Of a stretch of DNA of 64,000 bases, positions 57,871 through 64,000 are shown one piece after another (positions within the stretch are counted from its first letter, which is position 1; the number at the start of each line of letters is the position of its first letter). The DNA comes from Ruegeria sp. HKCCSA071. Lineage in GTDB: Bacteria; Pseudomonadota; Alphaproteobacteria; Rhodobacterales; Rhodobacteraceae. The stretch is taken from positions 496,001 through 560,000 of the forward strand of contig NZ_JAEDOX010000001.1 of the NCBI RefSeq assembly GCF_017872555.1. Reading direction: 5' to 3'. The translations under genes and the position numbers were made by a program. Under the pieces are notes generated by a model that saw only the letters and a list, made by a program, of their open reading frames with translations, made no database searches and was not told the origin of the DNA.

Positions 57871-58962
57871 ATGCAGTTTACCGTACAACAGATCGCCGAG
57901 TCTCTGGGTGCTGAATGTCAGGGCGATGGCGGCCTGACGATTGTGCGCGCCGCCGAACCGGGCGATGCAGGCCCGACAGATCTGGCGATGGCCATGTCTC
58001 CGAAATACGCCGAGGCGCTTACCAACGGAGCCGCTCGTGCGGCCGTCCTTTGGGAAGGGGCCGATTGGCAGGCGATGGGATTGCGTGCTGCGATCTTTGT
58101 CAAACGTCCACGTATGGCGATGGCTGGCATTACTTCCATGCTGGACCGGGGGCAGGGGGTCGAGCCGGGGATACACCCTTCGGCCGTGATCGATCCAACA
58201 GCTGAAATCAGTCCTGACGTCGCGATTGGACCGTTGGTTGTTGTGGGCGCGCGCGCCCGGATCGGCGCAGGCTCTGTCATAGGGGCACATTGCGCGGTGG
58301 GAATGGATGCCATATTGGGCGACCAGGCGGTGTTGCGCGAAATGGTCAGCATTGGCGCACGGGCGCAGATCGGAGATCGTTTTATCGCGCAACCCGGTGC
58401 CCGGATCGGAGGGGACGGGTTCAGCTTCGTAACACCCGAAGTCTCGGGCGTCGAAAATGTACGCAAGACAATGGGCGATCAGGGGGAGGCCAAAGCGCAG
58501 AGCTGGCTGCGCATTCATTCGCTGGGTGCGGTGGAAATCGGTGATGACGTCGAAGTCGGTGCGAATTGCACAGTCGATAATGGCACGATCCGAAATACGT
58601 ATATTGGCCACGGTTCGAAGTTGGATAATCTGGTCCATGTCGGGCACAACACCCGAGTCGGTCAGGACTGCCTGTTGTGCGGTCAGACTGGTGTGTCGGG
58701 TTCGGTTGAGATCGGAAACAACGTGGTTCTGGGCGGTCAGACCGGCGTTGTCGACAACATTTTCATCGGGGACGGGGTTATTGCCGGAGGCGGCACCAAG
58801 ATACTTTCCAATGTACCCGCTGGTCGCGTGATCATGGGGTATCCCGGCGTCAAAATGGAAACGCATACAGATATTTACAAGGTGCAACGGCGCTTGCCCC
58901 GTATCGCCCGCGACGTCGAGGCATTGAAAAAGGCTGTTTTCAAACAGAACCCGAGCGATTAA
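57871..58962 (+). CDS. lpxD: UDP-3-O-(3-hydroxymyristoyl)glucosamine N-acyltransferase LpxD
   Basis: 363 aa from the ATG at 57871 (MQFTVQQIAESLGAEC) behind AAAGGAAG. It has an N-terminal uridine-binding domain and a left-handed beta-helix of hexapeptide repeats, with the catalytic His region GSKLDNLVHVGHNTRVGQDC; the C-terminal helix ends at YKVQRRLPRIARDVEALKKA. It adds the second 3-hydroxyacyl chain, taken from an acyl carrier protein, to the lipid A precursor. The ACP and ketosynthase genes directly downstream suggest a dedicated acyl supply. Confidence 0.96.
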   Translation: MQFTVQQIAESLGAECQGDGGLTIVRAAEPGDAGPTDLAMAMSPKYAEALTNGAARAAVLWEGADWQAMGLRAAIFVKRPRMAMAGITSMLDRGQGVEPGIHPSAVIDPTAEISPDVAIGPLVVVGARARIGAGSVIGAHCAVGMDAILGDQAVLREMVSIGARAQIGDRFIAQPGARIGGDGFSFVTPEVSGVENVRKTMGDQGEAKAQSWLRIHSLGAVEIGDDVEVGANCTVDNGTIRNTYIGHGSKLDNLVHVGHNTRVGQDCLLCGQTGVSGSVEIGNNVVLGGQTGVVDNIFIGDGVIAGGGTKILSNVPAGRVIMGYPGVKMETHTDIYKVQRRLPRIARDVEALKKAVFKQNPSD

Positions 58963-58994
58963 ATCAACCTCAAACTGATAATCAGGGGATCGAC

Positions 58995-59252
58995 ATGAGC
59001 ATCAGCGACCGCGTCATCGCGATCATTGCAGAACAGGCCGTTCTGGAGCCATCGGATGTAACGCCCGAAAGCACGCTGGAAGATCTGGGAATCGACAGCC
59101 TCGGGCTGGTCGAAAGCATATTTGCCATCGAGGAAGAGTTTGACATTTCGGTTCCTTTCAATGCCAACGAGCCTGAGGCCAATGATTTTGATATCTCCAA
59201 TGTGGCCGCGATCATCTCTGGGATCGAAAAACTCGTTTCGGAAAAGGTCTGA
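58995..59252 (+). CDS. acyl carrier protein, specialised
   Basis: 85 aa ACP. The phosphopantetheine Ser is in the DLGIDSLGLVESIFAIEEEF motif, and the protein is acidic and helical as expected. It is not the housekeeping AcpP, which would lie with fabG and fabF; here it is 32 bp after lpxD and 9 bp before a ketosynthase. A role in making 3-hydroxyacyl or very-long-chain acyl groups for lipid A, like rhizobial AcpXL, is inferred from context only. Confidence 0.9.
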   Translation: MSISDRVIAIIAEQAVLEPSDVTPESTLEDLGIDSLGLVESIFAIEEEFDISVPFNANEPEANDFDISNVAAIISGIEKLVSEKV

Positions 59253-59261
59253 CAAACGCTC

Positions 59262-60470
59262 ATGAAACGCGTTGTCATTACCGGAGCGGGTACGATCAAT
59301 TCGCTGGGGCATTCGGTCCCTGATACACTGGAAGCCATGCGCGAAGGTCGTTGTGGTATTTCGGAGCTTGAATTCCGGGATGTCGATCGGTTGGCCATCA
59401 AGATCGGCGGACAGGTCCGGGGATTCGAGGCGGAGGGACGGTTCAACCGACAGCAGATGTCGCTGTACGACCGTTTCACCCAATTCACCCTGACAGCAGC
59501 CAAAGAGGCGATTGAACAGTCGGGCATCGAATTTCACGGCGAACTGGCGGCCAGATCAGGCGTCGTTCTGGGGACCGCGGGCGGTGGTGTTTCGACCTGG
59601 GATGACAATTACCGTTCCGTCTATGAGGATGGGAAGAATAGGGTACACCCCTTTGTCGTTCCAAAGCTCATGAACAATGCGGCCGCCAGCCATGTTTCCA
59701 TGGAACACAACCTAAAAGGCCCCAGTTTCACGGTGTCGACAGCATGTGCGTCATCAAACCATGCGATGGCGCAGGCCTTTCAGATTGTGCGCAGCGGCGC
59801 GGCGCCGGTCATGGTTACGGGTGGGTCCGAATCCATGTTGTGTTTCGGCGGCGTAAAAGCCTGGGAAGGGTTGCGCGTGATGTCGAAAGACGCGTGCCGT
59901 CCGTTCAGTGCCAACCGCAACGGAATGGTGCAGGGCGAAGGAGCTGGTGTCTTTGTCTTTGAGGAATACGAACACGCCCGGGCCCGAGGCGCCGAAATAC
60001 TATGCGAGGTTGCCGGCTTTGCCATGTCATCGGATGCCTCGGACATTGTGATGCCCAGCAAACAAGGTGCCGCGCGGGCTATGGCTGGTGCCTTAGCCGA
60101 TGCGAAACTGAACGCAAAAGATGTGGGCTATATCAACGCACATGGAACCGGAACGGCTGCAAATGACAAAACTGAGTGCGCTGCGGTGGCCGACGTGTTT
60201 GGGCCGCACGCAGACGATCTGATGATATCGTCCACGAAGTCCATGCACGGCCACCTAATTGGTGGGACCGGAGCTGTTGAGCTGCTGGCCTGCATCATGG
60301 CATTGCGGGACGGTGTCATTGCACCGACGATCGGATATGAGGAAGCAGACCCGGAATGCGCGTTGGACGTCGTACCGAACGAATCGCGCGAGGCAAAGGT
60401 CGACGTCGCGCTTAGCAACGCATTCGCCTTTGGTGGGTTGAATGCCGTACTGGCCTTGAAGCGGATTTAG
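59262..60470 (+). CDS. beta-ketoacyl-ACP synthase (FabF type)
   Basis: 402 aa KAS II-like condensing enzyme with the Cys-His-His triad: Cys in TVSTACASSNHAMAQ, His in INAHGTGTAANDKTEC and His in MHGHLIGGTGAVELL. The N-terminus has the RVVITGAGTINSLG start and the C-terminus the NAFAFGGLNAVLAL end. It condenses malonyl-ACP with acyl-ACP in chain extension. It follows the ACP gene by 9 bp; a clear terminator comes after it, so the ycbB-lpxD-acp-kas run is probably one or two transcripts concerned with the envelope. Confidence 0.93.
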   Translation: MKRVVITGAGTINSLGHSVPDTLEAMREGRCGISELEFRDVDRLAIKIGGQVRGFEAEGRFNRQQMSLYDRFTQFTLTAAKEAIEQSGIEFHGELAARSGVVLGTAGGGVSTWDDNYRSVYEDGKNRVHPFVVPKLMNNAAASHVSMEHNLKGPSFTVSTACASSNHAMAQAFQIVRSGAAPVMVTGGSESMLCFGGVKAWEGLRVMSKDACRPFSANRNGMVQGEGAGVFVFEEYEHARARGAEILCEVAGFAMSSDASDIVMPSKQGAARAMAGALADAKLNAKDVGYINAHGTGTAANDKTECAAVADVFGPHADDLMISSTKSMHGHLIGGTGAVELLACIMALRDGVIAPTIGYEEADPECALDVVPNESREAKVDVALSNAFAFGGLNAVLALKRI

Positions 60471-60475
60471 TGAAG

Positions 60476-60503
60476 AAGCCGCCGTTGATAAGGCGGCGGC
60501 TTT
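60476..60503 (+). terminator. intrinsic terminator of the lpxD-acp-kas run
   Basis: A 9-bp stem (AAGCCGCCG 60476-60484, CGGCGGCTT 60494-60502), TTGATAAGG-like loop, then TTTC. It starts 6 bp after the KAS stop and is in the convergent gap with the IalB gene. Confidence 0.82.
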
Positions 60504-60518
60504 CACGGAATTAATTTC

Positions 60519-61097
60519 TTAGTTCGTGTTGACGTTCAGAGCGTCAAAGCCCGATGTGAAGCCGGAGAGCGACATGTCCATTTCAAGAACCTGATCCGGG
60601 AAACGGGCGGGAACCAGCGAAAACGTCGCCTTGGTACCAGCTTTCATCGCGTCAATATCGCCTTGGCTGAGACCCAGTTGCGCAATACAGCCCACCGGAA
60701 CGCAGTGATGGTAGTTGTACAGCTTACGCGGCGCGCCATCGATTGACAGGGCTAGTTGTGCTTGCAGCAGTGTTTCCAGGGGTACGATGACGTTTGCCCA
60801 GGCAACAGCGGCACCACCTTCCGGCAGTTTTCCGATCGATACTTCTGCTATCGGATCACCATTGTTGCCTTCAAGAACCTGAACGATGGCACAAGGATCG
60901 TCACCTTCCTGTGCCTTGATACAGGAAACGTCCCAATCTCCGAATTCTTCCTTTACGAACTGTTCACCGGCCCGAGGTCCTTCTTGACCAAGGTCGAGGC
61001 CAGCTTCAGGCGCGGTTGTGGATGTGTCCTGTGCATACGCCGCACCGGACAGAAGTACGGCGGCGATAGTGTTGAACGAGAGGATTTTCTTGATCAT
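60519..61097 (-). CDS. invasion-associated locus B (IalB)-family periplasmic protein
   Basis: 192 aa with a signal peptide (MIKKILSFNTIAAVLLSGAA, cleavage near YAQD). IalB-family features are EEFGDWDVSCIKAQ, CAIVQVLE, VIVPLETLLQAQLALSIDG, HHCVPVGCIAQLGL and KATFSLVPARFPDQVLEMDMSLSGFTSGFDAL in order (family recognised from these pieces). The four to five cysteines should form disulfides in the periplasm. Despite the name there is no reason to think of invasion; the family is common in free-living alphaproteobacteria and of unknown role. Confidence 0.88.
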   Translation of the reverse strand: MIKKILSFNTIAAVLLSGAAYAQDTSTTAPEAGLDLGQEGPRAGEQFVKEEFGDWDVSCIKAQEGDDPCAIVQVLEGNNGDPIAEVSIGKLPEGGAAVAWANVIVPLETLLQAQLALSIDGAPRKLYNYHHCVPVGCIAQLGLSQGDIDAMKAGTKATFSLVPARFPDQVLEMDMSLSGFTSGFDALNVNTN

Positions 61098-61231
61098 GAA
61101 TGCCTCGGGTTGATGATTGATCTTTTTGCTTCGTTTAACACTCTTCTGAACCAGTGTCAGGCACTAACAGAGCAGCCTTTGTGAACGTGAACAGATTCTT
61201 GCCTGAGGGTTGGAGCCGCACCTTCGGATAT

Positions 61232-61304
61232 TAGAAAAAGGGAGCTGTTCGACCAGCTCCCTTCCCCATAAGATTCTCCCCGTCGGACTGGCCGACTTAT
61301 TTAT
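61232..61304 (-). ncRNA. candidate small RNA unit (promoter, hairpin, terminator)
   Basis: On the minus strand a promoter-like pair, TTGACC (61334-61339) and TAGGGT (61311-61316) with a 17-bp spacer, precedes about 70 nt that contain a short hairpin (61282-61286 with 61292-61296) and end in a perfect 8-bp terminator stem (61254-61261 with 61240-61247) followed by a T run on that strand. No minus-strand open frame lies between this and the plus-strand HerA gene, so the terminator has no protein gene to end. Sequence evidence only; the downstream IalB gene is on the same strand and would be insulated by it. Confidence 0.4.
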
Positions 61305-61399
61305 GCGCAAACCCTACGGAAGGGGCGCACACGGGTCAACAGCTATCCTCAATTTTTAATCTATGCGCCAGAATAATAATCTAGGGGCCGAACCAAAAG

Positions 61400-61421
61400 G
61401 GCCGTGCCAGCAGGCACGGCC
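61400..61421. repeat. perfect inverted repeat upstream of the HerA-like gene
   Basis: GGCCGTGCC (61400-61408) and GGCACGGCC (61413-61421) with loop AGCA. On the minus strand the stem is followed by CTTTTGG, so it may be a second minus-oriented terminator; on the plus strand it would be a leader hairpin of the ATPase mRNA. Confidence 0.6.
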
Positions 61422-61529
61422 AGTCGACAGGGAGGAATTTTGCCCCGCAACGCAAGGCAAATAGACTATCGCAGTCAAAGGTTAACTTTGTATGCTGGCG
61501 GCGGATCGGTGAACAATAAGGCAATGTTA

Positions 61530-63077
61530 ATGGGCACGAATATCTTTTTGGGCGGTGGCGGTGAAAACTATGCTGAGCCGCAGGAACTTACGTTGAAATA
61601 TGCGAACCGCCATGGATTGATTGCCGGGGCAACTGGTACCGGCAAGACCGTGACATTGCAGATTCTTGCAGAAGGTTTTTCTCAGGCGGGTGTCCCGGTA
61701 TTCCTCTCGGATGTGAAAGGGGACCTGTCTGGGCTGGCCCTTCCCGGAAGCGAGACCCACAAACTGAATCAGGCCTTTCAGGAACGGGCCAGTAGGATCG
61801 GGTTCGAGGATTTTGCCTATTCTGCCTGCCCGGTGACGTTCTGGGATCTGTTCGGTGAACAGGGCCATCCGGTGCGTACGACAGTGACGGAAATGGGCCC
61901 GCTGTTGCTGTCACGGTTACTGGAGTTGAGCGAGGCGCAGGAAGGTATCCTGAATATCGCATTCCGCGTAGCTGACGAAGAAGGGATGCCGCTGCTGGAC
62001 CTCAAGGACTTACAGGCGCTGCTGATATGGATCGGAGAGAATCGGGCGCAACTGTCATTGCGATACGGCAACGTATCCACGTCCTCGATTGGGGCGATTC
62101 AGCGACGTCTGCTGGTCCTCGAGAATCAGGGTGGTACAAAGCTGTTTGGCGAGCCTGCACTGGATCTGGCCGATCTGATGCGAACTGACGAAAACGGGCA
62201 GGGGATGGTGAACATACTGGCGTCCGACCAGCTGATGGCTGCCCCACGGCTTTATGCAACGTTCCTGTTATGGCTGCTGAGCGAACTGTTCGAAGAGCTG
62301 CCAGAGGTTGGGGACCCAGAAAAACCAAAGCTGGTGTTCTTTTTTGACGAGGCCCATCTGCTGTTTGACGATGCGCCTAAGGTTCTGGTGGACAAGGTTG
62401 AACAGGTCGCCCGCCTGATCCGTTCAAAGGGTGTGGGGGTATATTTTATCACTCAGAGCCCTGCTGACATCCCGGAAGATATTCTTGGACAGCTGGGCAA
62501 CCGTATACAGCACGCACTAAGGGCATTCACGGCGCGGGACCGAAAGAACCTGAGGCTGGCCGCTGAAACCTATCGCGAAAACCCGACTTTCGACACGGAA
62601 ACGGCAATTCGCGAAGTCGGCGTTGGCGAAGCTATCACCTCAATGCTGCAAAAGAAAGGCGTTCCGGGCGTGGTCGAGCGTACGCTTATTCGTCCACCGG
62701 GATCTCAGCTGGGGCCAATTTCAGATGCCGAACGCCGGGATATCCTTGCCGCCTCGGCGATGGCAGGGAAATACGATAAGAGCGTAGATCGAAAATCTGC
62801 CTTCGAGATTCTTCAGGCGCGAGCCCAAGCTGCGGCCAGTGCAGCGGAACGGGCGGAATCCGACGAAGTTCTTGAAGCGCAATCGCCGATCGAACGCGAA
62901 TACTCTTCCGCCCGCAGATACTCCGGCAGCCGGGTCGGTCGGTCTTCATCCCGGGTTGAGCGCAAGCAGGACACCTTCGCCACGGCAATGACCGAAGCGG
63001 TGATCAAAGAGCTTAAAGGTACAACCGGGCGCCGGATTGTGCGCGGTATCCTTGGCGGTTTGTTTCGCAACAGGTAA
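61530..63077 (+). CDS. HerA-like ATPase (DUF853 family)
   Basis: 515 aa from an ATG at 61530, the start before [18 protein letters not shown] that fits DUF853 proteins best; frames from GTG 61404, GTG 61509 or ATG 61524 are also open. Walker [17 protein letters not shown], Walker [15 protein letters not shown], sensor [19 protein letters not shown] and the [16 protein letters not shown] region are all seen. The C-terminus has an Ala-rich coiled segment and an Arg-rich end. HerA-type hexameric ATPases translocate DNA or proteins; this bacterial family is uncharacterised. No NurA nuclease gene accompanies it. Confidence 0.88.
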   Translation: MGTNIFLGGGGENYAEPQELTLKYANRHGLIAGATGTGKTVTLQILAEGFSQAGVPVFLSDVKGDLSGLALPGSETHKLNQAFQERASRIGFEDFAYSACPVTFWDLFGEQGHPVRTTVTEMGPLLLSRLLELSEAQEGILNIAFRVADEEGMPLLDLKDLQALLIWIGENRAQLSLRYGNVSTSSIGAIQRRLLVLENQGGTKLFGEPALDLADLMRTDENGQGMVNILASDQLMAAPRLYATFLLWLLSELFEELPEVGDPEKPKLVFFFDEAHLLFDDAPKVLVDKVEQVARLIRSKGVGVYFITQSPADIPEDILGQLGNRIQHALRAFTARDRKNLRLAAETYRENPTFDTETAIREVGVGEAITSMLQKKGVPGVVERTLIRPPGSQLGPISDAERRDILAASAMAGKYDKSVDRKSAFEILQARAQAAASAAERAESDEVLEAQSPIEREYSSARRYSGSRVGRSSSRVERKQDTFATAMTEAVIKELKGTTGRRIVRGILGGLFRNR

Positions 63078-63083
63078 GTAACG

Positions 63084-63104
63084 CAGCGCCCGTTGGGGGC
63101 GCTG
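63084..63104. terminator. hairpin in the convergent gap after the HerA-like gene
   Basis: An 8-bp stem (CAGCGCCC 63084-63091, GGGCGCTG 63097-63104) with a 5-nt loop between convergent genes. The T tract is poor on both sides. Confidence 0.55.
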
Positions 63105-63110
63105 TCGCGT

Positions 63111-63365
63111 TTACTTCAGTCGGCGTTGGCCTTCCTGACGACAATAGGCATCAGCCTCGGGAACCGACATCTTCGTAGCTGGGAAGTCGATTGCACGGTC
63201 CCAGGTCACGCGATCCTGACGATAGAGCTGACAGGTCACGACACCTTTTGGTGTCTGTACTTTGACCGGCGTCGTCTCAAGATCTTCGGGACTGGGGACG
63301 CAGGCGGATACTGCAACGGCAATAGCCGGAAACAGAATGAGTGATTTCAGATGTGGTGCTTTCAT
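63111..63365 (-). CDS. small lipoprotein, hypothetical
   Basis: 84 aa with a lipoprotein signal: basic start, hydrophobic core SLILFPAIAVAV and lipobox VSAC (Cys at about residue 22). The mature part (PSPEDLETTPVKVQTPKG to SVPEADAYCRQEGQRRLK) has two further cysteines. It should be anchored in the outer or inner membrane on the periplasmic face. I do not recognise the family; single gene, convergent with the HerA-like gene. Confidence 0.75.
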   Translation of the reverse strand: MKAPHLKSLILFPAIAVAVSACVPSPEDLETTPVKVQTPKGVVTCQLYRQDRVTWDRAIDFPATKMSVPEADAYCRQEGQRRLK

Positions 63366-63496
63366 TTTCTACTCTTGTCTACTCGTCATGTTGATTGATT
63401 ATAACGGTATAGGCGGGTGTGAGTGTCAGGGACCTGCTGCAAATCAAAAACACTGTGGTGGGTCCGTTTATTCAGAAAAACCTTAAGAATCAAGAA

Positions 63497-63520
63497 ACCG
63501 CGCCAGATTAGTGGCGCGGT
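63497..63520 (-). terminator. intrinsic terminator of the livM operon
   Basis: A 9-bp perfect stem (ACCGCGCCA 63497-63505, TGGCGCGGT 63512-63520), 6-nt loop, with TTTCTTG on the 3' side in the minus orientation, 27 bp beyond the livM stop. Confidence 0.8.
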
Positions 63521-63546
63521 CTTGCGTATTGGAACGTGGCGTTGAC

Positions 63547-64000
63547 CTATTTCTCGGGGATCAGACCCCTTGGGCTGAATCTGAGAACAATCAACAGGAT
63601 CAGGCCCATCGTGAACAGGCGCATATGTGCGGCACTATCAATAAGATGTGACTTCAGCGCGCTGCCATCCGGCAAGCCAGCGGTGATCACACTCATCAAC
63701 CACAAGCCAATCGGCTCGACCTGAACCCACAAGAACCAGATCAGGAACGCGCCAAGTACGGCTCCGAAGTTGTTGCCGGAACCGCCAACAATCACCATGA
63801 CCCAAACCAAAAAGGTAAAACGCAGCGGATTGTAGGTGCCTGGCGTCAGCTGTCCGTCCAGAGTGGTCATCATAGCGCCTGCGATTCCGCAAATGGCCGA
63901 CCCCAATACGAAAATCTGCAAGTGGCGACGGGTGACGTCCTTGCCCATGGCTTCGGCCGCGACTTCATTGTCGCGGATTGCGCGCATCATACGACCCCAC
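63547..64000 (-). CDS. livM: branched-chain amino acid ABC transporter permease LivM (5' end outside window)
   Basis: The frame is open to the right edge; the ATG at 63990 is internal, because the family stretch WGRMMRAIRDNEVAAEAMGK, of which GRMM onward is visible, continues across the edge. The visible part has the EAA-type loop that touches the ATPase and at least four hydrophobic helices (ITAG-rich end, FLVWVMVIVGGSGNNFGAVL). LivM and LivH form the membrane channel for branched-chain amino acids or related solutes such as urea or amides; the substrate cannot be told. The partner genes lie to the right, outside the window. Confidence 0.92.
   Translation of the reverse strand, partial: WGRMMRAIRDNEVAAEAMGKDVTRRHLQIFVLGSAICGIAGAMMTTLDGQLTPGTYNPLRFTFLVWVMVIVGGSGNNFGAVLGAFLIWFLWVQVEPIGLWLMSVITAGLPDGSALKSHLIDSAAHMRLFTMGLILLIVLRFSPRGLIPEK

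Overview
This window looks like a chromosomal segment of a marine alphaproteobacterium of the Roseobacter group (Rhodobacteraceae), close to Ruegeria/Phaeobacter in gene content. The basis is the gene set and regulatory motifs, not a database match: a TRAP-type 2,3-dihydroxypropane-1-sulfonate (DHPS) cluster, a corrinoid-methyltransferase reactivase with a detached MetH-like pterin domain, PhoX, CckA, an IscR lacking the usual cysteine cluster ligands in front of a suf operon, an Irr-type box, and an alphaproteobacterial GAAC-N7-GAAC SOS box upstream of recA. I see no insertion sequence, integrase, CRISPR array or prophage. Apart from one minisatellite the base composition looks even.

Layout. 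1-7.0 kb: a Crp/Fnr regulator cut by the left edge, an AI-2E-type permease, a YihY/BrkB membrane protein translationally coupled to an octaheme cytochrome with HEAT/TPR repeats, a small orphan gene, and rlmE-ppx. 7-9 kb: PhoX. 9.0-11.6 kb: a folate/methionine operon (98-aa conserved protein, methylenetetrahydrofolate reductase, methyltetrahydrofolate-binding methyltransferase) behind a strongly structured leader. 11.6-17.3 kb: PPK2, tRNA-Gly(CCC), a membrane-spanning FHA-like/trypsin-like protease, a BT1/MFS transporter and an APC permease. 17.7-27.8 kb: the sulfonate region, with a LacI regulator, twin palindromic operators, a small membrane protein, a three-part TRAP transporter, hpsN-hpsO-hpsP, a UspA protein, comD-comE and an FMN-dependent 2-hydroxyacid (sulfolactate) dehydrogenase. 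27.9-30 kb: the RamA/RACo-like corrinoid reactivase. 30-45 kb: housekeeping genes (guaB, an rRNA methyltransferase, cckA, recA, alaS, typA) plus a sulfotransferase, a periplasmic BTLCP-type cysteine protease, a secreted GGEEP-repeat protein, an SMR transporter and an orphan 44-aa peptide gene. 45-55 kb: tandem-HD phosphohydrolase, alpha/beta hydrolase, and the iscR-suf operon. 55-64 kb: tRNA-Arg(CCG), YcbK- and YcbB-type cell-wall enzymes, lpxD with a dedicated ACP and ketosynthase, an IalB-like protein, a possible small RNA, a HerA-like ATPase, a small lipoprotein and a livM fragment.

How the genes work together. The sulfonate cluster supports import of DHPS, equilibration of its enantiomers (HpsO/HpsP), double oxidation to sulfolactate (HpsN), oxidation to sulfopyruvate and decarboxylation to sulfoacetaldehyde (ComDE). 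The desulfonating step (Xsc or SuyAB) is not in the window. The MTHFR/pterin-methyltransferase operon and the reactivase 16 kb away probably serve one split, cobalamin-dependent methionine synthase, and both proteins end in similar Gly/Arg-rich tails. The suf operon appears to be under iron and Fe-S control through adjacent IscR-type and Irr-type sites.

The best candidates for undescribed biology are the structured leader at about 9063-9155, the Arg-tailed split methionine synthase parts, the FHA-like/protease receptor, the 44-aa peptide gene behind a 16-bp palindrome, and a minus-strand sRNA-like unit at about 61232-61304.
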